Position numbers and translations under genes: made by a program. Below are positions 59,634 to 64,000 of a stretch of DNA of 64,000 bases, piece after piece. Numbering within the stretch: position 1 is the stretch's first letter; every line of letters begins with the position of its first letter. Below the pieces are notes generated by a model, which saw only the letters and a program-made list of their open reading frames with translations, had not been told where the DNA came from and ran no database searches. The stretch comes from Prostheceraeus crozeri (Eukaryota; Platyhelminthes; Polycladida; Euryleptidae): NCBI GenBank assembly GCA_907163375.1, contig CAJQUW010008688.1, positions 5,001 through 69,000 on the forward strand. The letters are read 5' to 3'.

Positions 59634-59734
59634 GGGAATGACAGAGGAAAATACAGGGAAACTGGCCCGCGTGTGTAAACGGCTGTCAGGCATGTCATTT
59701 CCTGAGGAGCGCAGCGACCAACTAGGATTCCCTG

Positions 59735-60300
59735 GATTAAGTCTTTTGTCGTTTCGAATGCTCCCAGACAGAATGTCACTGCTGGTATTTATCGCGAGGA
59801 TTGTAATAACTGTGACAAATTTTATATAGGTGAAACTGGCCGCAGTTTAGATAATAGAATTAGAGAACACAAAGTAGACATTAAGAATAGGAATTTCAAT
59901 AACGCTATGTTTGCCCACTCTTCTGATTGTAATCATTCTTTCAATTTTGACAATAGTACTTCATAGGTGTCCAGACTTACACACTCGTAAGGTGATAGAG
60001 TCCTCGCTTAATTAGCGCAACATATGAATGTTGTCAATTTGAATCAAGTCACTTGGTATCGAGAGGTGTTAGATTTCCCACCTGATTCCCCTCACTGTTC
60101 TGCCCGTCTGCTTTGTCAATTATCCCATCAACTCTCCCTTTTGTTGAGTTGCCGCTGTCGTATAAATATTGCGTCCTGTCATTTGTATCTTCATCCATGA
60201 TTTTGACGCTTGAATAGCGATCGAAAGCTCGGAATAAATTTTACTTTCTACATTGTGACTTTTTCTATTTTGACTTGACTCGAGTGGCATTACTAGCGAC
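59735..60300 (+). pseudogene. Penelope-like element A, GIY-YIG endonuclease and 3' end
   Basis: After the second GATTAAG copy the Penelope frame continues with a Cys-rich GIY-YIG nuclease: CNNCDKFYIGETGRSLDNR followed by REHK. This domain nicks target DNA in Penelope-like elements. A TAG near 59965 and later stops break it. The 3' end contains ATGATTTT, a CGCT...AGCG stem and GAAAGCTC (60197-60230), a possible hammerhead remnant, and then AATAAA. The end of the element is placed near 60300 by loss of similarity only. Confidence 0.75.
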
Positions 60301-60726
60301 TGCATCTATGAAATTGTGGTGTTTCATCAATTATCCTTATCCTAACAAGCCCGGCGCGCTCTCAACTCTTTGCCGCTCGTTGCGGCAGGGACTTTTAGTG
60401 ACGTCATGACAATTTCGATCCTACAAGTTAAAACTTCGTTGCGGCACGGTGTGTTTTAATTAGACTCTCCTCTATTGTTACCAGCGTTTGTTCTGTAATG
60501 TCTTGTATGTCATTGAACGGTTTTTAGCCGAGCTCTCTTGTAATTTGATTTTGGAAATAAAGAGAGGGGTGGGAATCCTGGTTTGGACCCCGAATATTGA
60601 CCACTGGCACGTTGGTCTTGCAAACCTTATGAACACCCCTCCAGAGCTCACACCACAAGCTACAGAACGAACAGCCATTGAGCGGCTTACTATTTTACTT
60701 AGGCGTCTCGAGTCGAAAGTGGACGC
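60301..60726 (+). pseudogene. Retroelement of uncertain class, Gag-like N-terminal part
   Basis: Downstream of the Penelope 3' end a new unit begins. It contains two GTTGCGGCA-type repeats (60380 and 60438) and then a frame with GVGILVWTPNIDHWHVGLAN and TAIERLTILLRRLESKVDAW. It shifts into the next frame at about 60727. I do not recognise the domain. The continuity with the basic, RNA-binding-like tail that follows suggests a Gag protein. Confidence 0.4.
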
Positions 60727-61149
60727 TTGGAACATCAAGACGCCGACACTACCGGGGCTGTAATTGTTACCTCGCCATACCACGAGCTCATCAAAAGAGC
60801 TGACGCCCTGATCAATAAAGCCGCTACAAATTCACGCTCTCGACACGAGCTGAAGTCTCTAACGGAAGTCCTCAACGCGCCCTCTTGGGAAGACGCGCAA
60901 CGGATAACGGCCGATCGTCTCAAGACCGTTTTGGCCGGAGAGGCCTTAGGGTGGAGCTTCGTAGGGGACTACGAACGTTTCGAAACGGCCAATGCCTTGG
61001 GGTTGCCCTGTGCACCTCCCGAGCTCCACTTATACGCAAACACGACTTCTGCAGCGCGCGGACGGGGTGCTTACGCTAGTCGAGGCGCTTACCCTCCTGG
61101 ACAAAGACGCGCCTATCGAGCCCGACGTGGTACGGGACATAGATCCTGA
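60727..61149 (+). CDS. Gag-like frame with Arg/Gly-rich tail
   Basis: Frame with a helical N-part (HELIKRADALINKAATNSRS, SWEDAQRITADRLKTVLAGE) and a C-terminus rich in Arg and Gly (AARGRGAYASRGAYPPGQRR, then AYRARRGTGHRS). An RG-rich end instead of a zinc knuckle is how some retroelement Gag proteins bind RNA. It overlaps the start of the RT frame by about 160 bases in another phase, as expected for a gag-pol frameshift arrangement. The family is not established. Confidence 0.45.
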   Translation: MEHQDADTTGAVIVTSPYHELIKRADALINKAATNSRSRHELKSLTEVLNAPSWEDAQRITADRLKTVLAGEALGWSFVGDYERFETANALGLPCAPPELHLYANTTSAARGRGAYASRGAYPPGQRRAYRARRGTGHRS

Positions 61150-61828
61150 TCTCTATCTTCAAGCTGTACGTCAGGTAGAAGCGCTCCCAATCGCCGATTC
61201 GGAACCGTTCGCTGGCTGGAGGATCGACTCGGATACCGAAGATGATCAAGACCAACCGGACAATGAACAGGACCGTGATGGAGACAATCCGAATGACGAT
61301 GAAGCCGGACCACGATGGCCACGGCCGGGGCCTCACATTCTATGGTCCTCCGATGGGCCTATGGATGACGTTAATCTCCCTCCTACACCTGACTCTCATA
61401 ATGATTCTCCTATGCTGTCTCCGCGAACGCCCCACACGCCCTCGTCAGGGCGGCGCTGCTTAACCTTTTCAACAGCTCAAGTCCCCTCAGGCCACATCTC
61501 TTTAGCTAGAGCACAGCAGTTCGGCCCTTTTTGCAAACAGCTCTCTGATGGGTTTCGGGTCTACCAGAAACATAGTCAGGCCGTGGTGGCCCCTCAAAGG
61601 CCTTCTTTTTCTCAAAACCCTGAGGTTATTCAGGCTTTTATCGATTACTTATCCCAAGAGAAAGTGATCGAACCGGTGACCAAACGTGGGCCTCACCGGG
61701 CCTTTCCGTTTCTCATTGCCAAATCGGACGGCCGTCCTAGGTTTTTGGTAGACTACTCGAAACTGACCCCGACGCTGGCTAAGAAGTCAGTTAAGCTTTT
61801 ACCGTTTAAAACATACGCGTCAGTTTAA
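60992..61828 (+). pseudogene. RT-bearing pol frame, truncated
   Basis: Open for 278 codons. A long acidic low-complexity stretch (residues about 75-105, Asp/Glu/Asn/Gln rich) is followed by a Pro/Ser/Thr region. The first RT block then has KVIEPVTKRGPHRAFPFLIA and KSDGRPRFLVDYSKL. The layout resembles LTR or pararetrovirus-type RT, but neither protease nor motifs A to C are present. The sequence is cut at 61824 by the TTAA of a piggyBac-like end, and the rest is not in this window. Confidence 0.5.
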
Positions 61829-62549
61829 CCCTTTCATTCATATCGTTGCCGAACGGCACAGCAACTTATTCTCTCTGTAAGTGGCAAAAGCAACGTCAAA
61901 CTAGCACTGGAAATGAAAATTTAGCAAGTTCTAGTAATAATCTAACGATGGATTTTGTTTAAGTTTTTCTTACAGACCGTTTTCTTCAAATATATCAGCT
62001 GTTTTCAAGCACGATTCTACACAAAAATTGGAGGTAAGTAAATCGAGCAATTTACAACCAAATAACGCCACTGAAGTGGGAAAAGCTCGTAAAAACTGAG
62101 CAGAATACGTTGCAGTTGCACGATACAACGTATTTGTTTTAGGAAAATTCATGTGTGCTTCATTAGACTAGATTACATCTGTATGAACCAAACGGCAACA
62201 ACATGACATTGTAATATTTTTTTAATTTTGGGGTCTGTTGGCAATTTGTATCAAACGACAACAGCATGAGTTAGAGGAATCAATAATGATTTGTCAATTT
62301 GACGAGCACGTTGTGATAGGCTATATGTGTTGGCACATATGTATTCCTATCTAAGAAATACCTGGCTAATCGCGGTAATGTACATGTAATAATTCGGTAA
62401 ACCTTAAGTTTGACGCCCCCCATTTTGCAGAATTTTTAAATATGGTAAAATAACACATTCCAAGTTACAATTATATTAGAATTTTTTAGAAAATCAGTCA
62501 AGAAAACAATTTTTTTTTAATTTGTTTAAATTGTTTTTAGTTTAAATTT
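61829..62549 (+). mobile_element. piggyBac-like left end (piggyBac-3)
   Basis: TTAA at 61825-61828 is followed by CCCTTTCATTCATATCG and then a near-palindrome TGCCGAACGGCA. That is the same order as piggyBac-1 (TTAA, CCCAT, palindrome). An inverted-looking CGGCAAC sequence recurs near 62190. No piggyBac transposase or right end is seen before the window ends. The following Merlin-type gene would be nested in it or adjacent. Confidence 0.5.
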
Positions 62550-62564
62550 TTGATTAGTTTCAAT

Positions 62565-63515
62565 ATGACCATCTCTGTTGCATATCCTCATGAAATTCGT
62601 TACGAAGAATTATTTTTTCGCGATATCATAGATGAAGATTCAGCAATTGCTTGGTGTAAAAGATTTGGACTGTTAAACACAGATATGTATTGCAATGCGG
62701 GTCATGGATGCACCTGGCAAACGTCTCCTATGAGCCAACATGGGAGAGATCAGTGTCATTGGAGATGCACTGGCAGGACACATCGTTCTCGTATTTCTAT
62801 GAGAAAAGAATCATTTTTTGAGAAATCGCATTTGAAAATTCGAACAGTTCTACGGATTTTATACTATTGGAGTCGCGATACTCCACTTCAATCCATCGTT
62901 CATGAAACTGAGGTCAGTGAGACCACAATAATCGATTGGCTTAACTTCATACGTGAAGTATGCGGTTTGCATTTGACGAACAACCCACGTCTAATCGGTG
63001 GTCCTGGGCGTATTGTGTGTATTGATGAAAGTAAGTACTTTCATCGGAAGTATAATCGCGGCCGCTATCGAGACGGCCAATGGGTTTTCGGAGGGATTGA
63101 CGTCGAGGATCCAAGCCGATGTTTCCTTGTTCCTGTGGAAACACGAAACCGCTCGACGTTGGAGCCATTGGTAAGGCAACATGTGGCCGTCGGTAGCGTC
63201 ATATGGAGTGACGAATGGGGGGCGTATTCTCAACTGAATTCCTTGGGATACACCCATCACACTGTGAATCACAGTGAACATTTTGTTTGCCCAACTACGT
63301 TAGTTCACACGAACCACATCGAAAATATGTGGATGCGTGCTAAGCAGAAGTTTCGTCGCATGCACGGAACCAGTCCCAACCTTTTCAATTCTTATTTGGA
63401 GGAATGGCTGTGGTTTCAGCGTCATCCTACGTTACCGTTAGCGTACCGTGGAGCGAGCAATCTTCCGAAGCCGCCCATCATGATTTCACACAGACATGGA
63501 ACCGCTATAAAGTGA
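62565..63515 (+). CDS. Merlin-type transposase (IS1016/ISXO2-like), open frame
   Basis: DDE transposase of 316 residues from the ATG at 62565; an upstream in-frame TTG adds five. The N-terminus has a Cys/His module (MYCNAGHGCTW then CHWRCTGRTHR). Next comes a helix-turn-helix-like region (QSIVHETEVSETTIIDWLNF), then the DDE_Tnp_IS1595 core: VCIDESKYFHRKYNRG (first Asp), VIWSDEWGAYSQLNSL (second), and HTNHIENMWMRAKQKF (Glu). No stops. Terminal repeats for this element could not be placed. It is the most intact DNA transposase in the window with all catalytic residues visible. Confidence 0.9.
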   Translation: MTISVAYPHEIRYEELFFRDIIDEDSAIAWCKRFGLLNTDMYCNAGHGCTWQTSPMSQHGRDQCHWRCTGRTHRSRISMRKESFFEKSHLKIRTVLRILYYWSRDTPLQSIVHETEVSETTIIDWLNFIREVCGLHLTNNPRLIGGPGRIVCIDESKYFHRKYNRGRYRDGQWVFGGIDVEDPSRCFLVPVETRNRSTLEPLVRQHVAVGSVIWSDEWGAYSQLNSLGYTHHTVNHSEHFVCPTTLVHTNHIENMWMRAKQKFRRMHGTSPNLFNSYLEEWLWFQRHPTLPLAYRGASNLPKPPIMISHRHGTAIK

Positions 63516-63705
63516 AATCTTATGAACATCCCGAATTCCCGTCTCGAATTCTTCGAACGATCTCTACATATAATGGTTCTCATCTATAGAACAAGTTTGC
63601 TTTCTTATGAAGAAAGTGAATGACAAATTGAATTTGAAGTGTGTCAAACATTTCGTAAATGAAATAGCAATTTACGAATACTTCTTTTTATTTTTATCCA
63701 CTCTG

Positions 63706-64000
63706 GAACACCCTGTAGAAGTACCGAAATGGCTTCAAATGGACAATCAGATAGTCTTAGAAATTTAGAAAAAATATAGAGATCCATTCTTATTTGATTT
63801 AGGTGCATGAAAGCCGAATAATACAAGGATAGCCAAATATCAATTTTCGATTATTTATTTTTCTATTTTTCATAATGGAACACCCTGTCCATGAGGTAAT
63901 ATGGCTTTCAATACTAAACAGATGATCTCAAAAAATCAAGAATAATATAGGGAGTCATTTTTTGCTAGATTTGGGTGCATGAATATATCAATTAGAGACT
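63706..64000. repeat. Tandem repeat of about 170 bp at the window end
   Basis: TGGAACACCCTGT occurs at 63705 and 63876, and GTGCATGAA near 63802 and 63974, giving a period of about 171 bases. Other parts (AAAATATAGAGATCCATTCTT versus a similar stretch at 63946-63965) also align. The array runs out of the window. A weaker earlier unit may precede 63705. Confidence 0.6.

Larger units (their letters stand above)
53080..59734 (+). mobile_element. P-type element with 42-bp ends, holding a Ty3/gypsy copy
   Basis: GATTAAG (7 bases) is duplicated at 53073-53079 and 59735-59741. The inverted ends begin CAGGGAATCCTAGTTGGTCG and agree over 41 of the first 42 bases. The CAGGGAAT start is shared with the P-type ends at 10723 and 30502. 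Inside, a transposase piece is at 59328-59633. The element sits in Penelope-like element A just before its GIY-YIG domain. Confidence 0.88.

Noticed and set aside
53083-59733. Reading the matching segments at both sides of the gypsy as its LTRs
   Set aside because: They are inverted, not direct, and start CAGGGAAT like P-type ends with a GATTAAG duplication.
1-64000. CRISPR array, operon or phage-type defence system
   Set aside because: No regularly spaced repeats with unique spacers and no prokaryotic gene layout; the window is eukaryotic.

Overview
This window looks like metazoan nuclear DNA, probably from a marine invertebrate. Three things point that way: a host gene split by introns with consensus splice sites, tRNA-derived SINE-like repeats, and a very mixed set of animal transposon classes (Penelope-like, Ty3/gypsy, LINE, piggyBac, hAT, pogo, Tc1, P, Harbinger, Merlin). 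The species cannot be read from the sequence. Nothing bacterial or CRISPR-like is present.

Layout. 1-2013 is an almost pure A/T block that ends abruptly. 2014-11356 is mostly gene-free DNA with a hairpin repeat, a candidate MITE and the decayed 3' half of a P-type transposon. 11357-19423 holds the one clear host gene, MGMT (O6-alkylguanine-DNA alkyltransferase), on the minus strand. Its three coding exons join in phase and keep all the key residues; its two roughly 3.7-kb introns contain a MITE-like element, two SINE-like tRNA-derived units, a truncated LINE and a possible Penelope scrap. 19424-31516 holds a dead Tc1-like transposon, a 69-bp minisatellite, a decayed P-type transposase and one unexplained open frame.

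From about 31.8 to 60.3 kb the window is one nest of mobile elements. The outer host is a Penelope-like retroelement (plus strand) cut into three pieces. An 18.9-kb piggyBac (piggyBac-2, 33372-52305) sits in its RT domain, and a P-type element (53080-59734) sits just before its GIY-YIG domain. Inside piggyBac-2 lie a hAT (34363-37288, itself holding a second Penelope-like element), a pogo-like element (37401-47923) and a hAT with a 6-bp target duplication (49811-51737). Inside the pogo element lie a 5'-truncated LINE and a Buster-like hAT (42327-47556) with an open transposase frame; inside that hAT is a second piggyBac (42880-45432). Inside the P element is a Ty3/gypsy copy, and inside that a small Harbinger. 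Most boundaries are set by terminal inverted repeats plus target-site duplications (TTAA, TA, ATCTAAAC, GAAATG, GATTAAG, CTTGTATT), and the interrupted reading frames resume in phase at several junctions.

The right end (60.3-64 kb) carries a fragment of an RT-bearing retroelement of uncertain class, the left end of a third piggyBac-like element, an open Merlin-type transposase, and the start of a tandem repeat of about 170 bp. Apart from MGMT, every recognised coding sequence here belongs to a mobile element, and most are broken.
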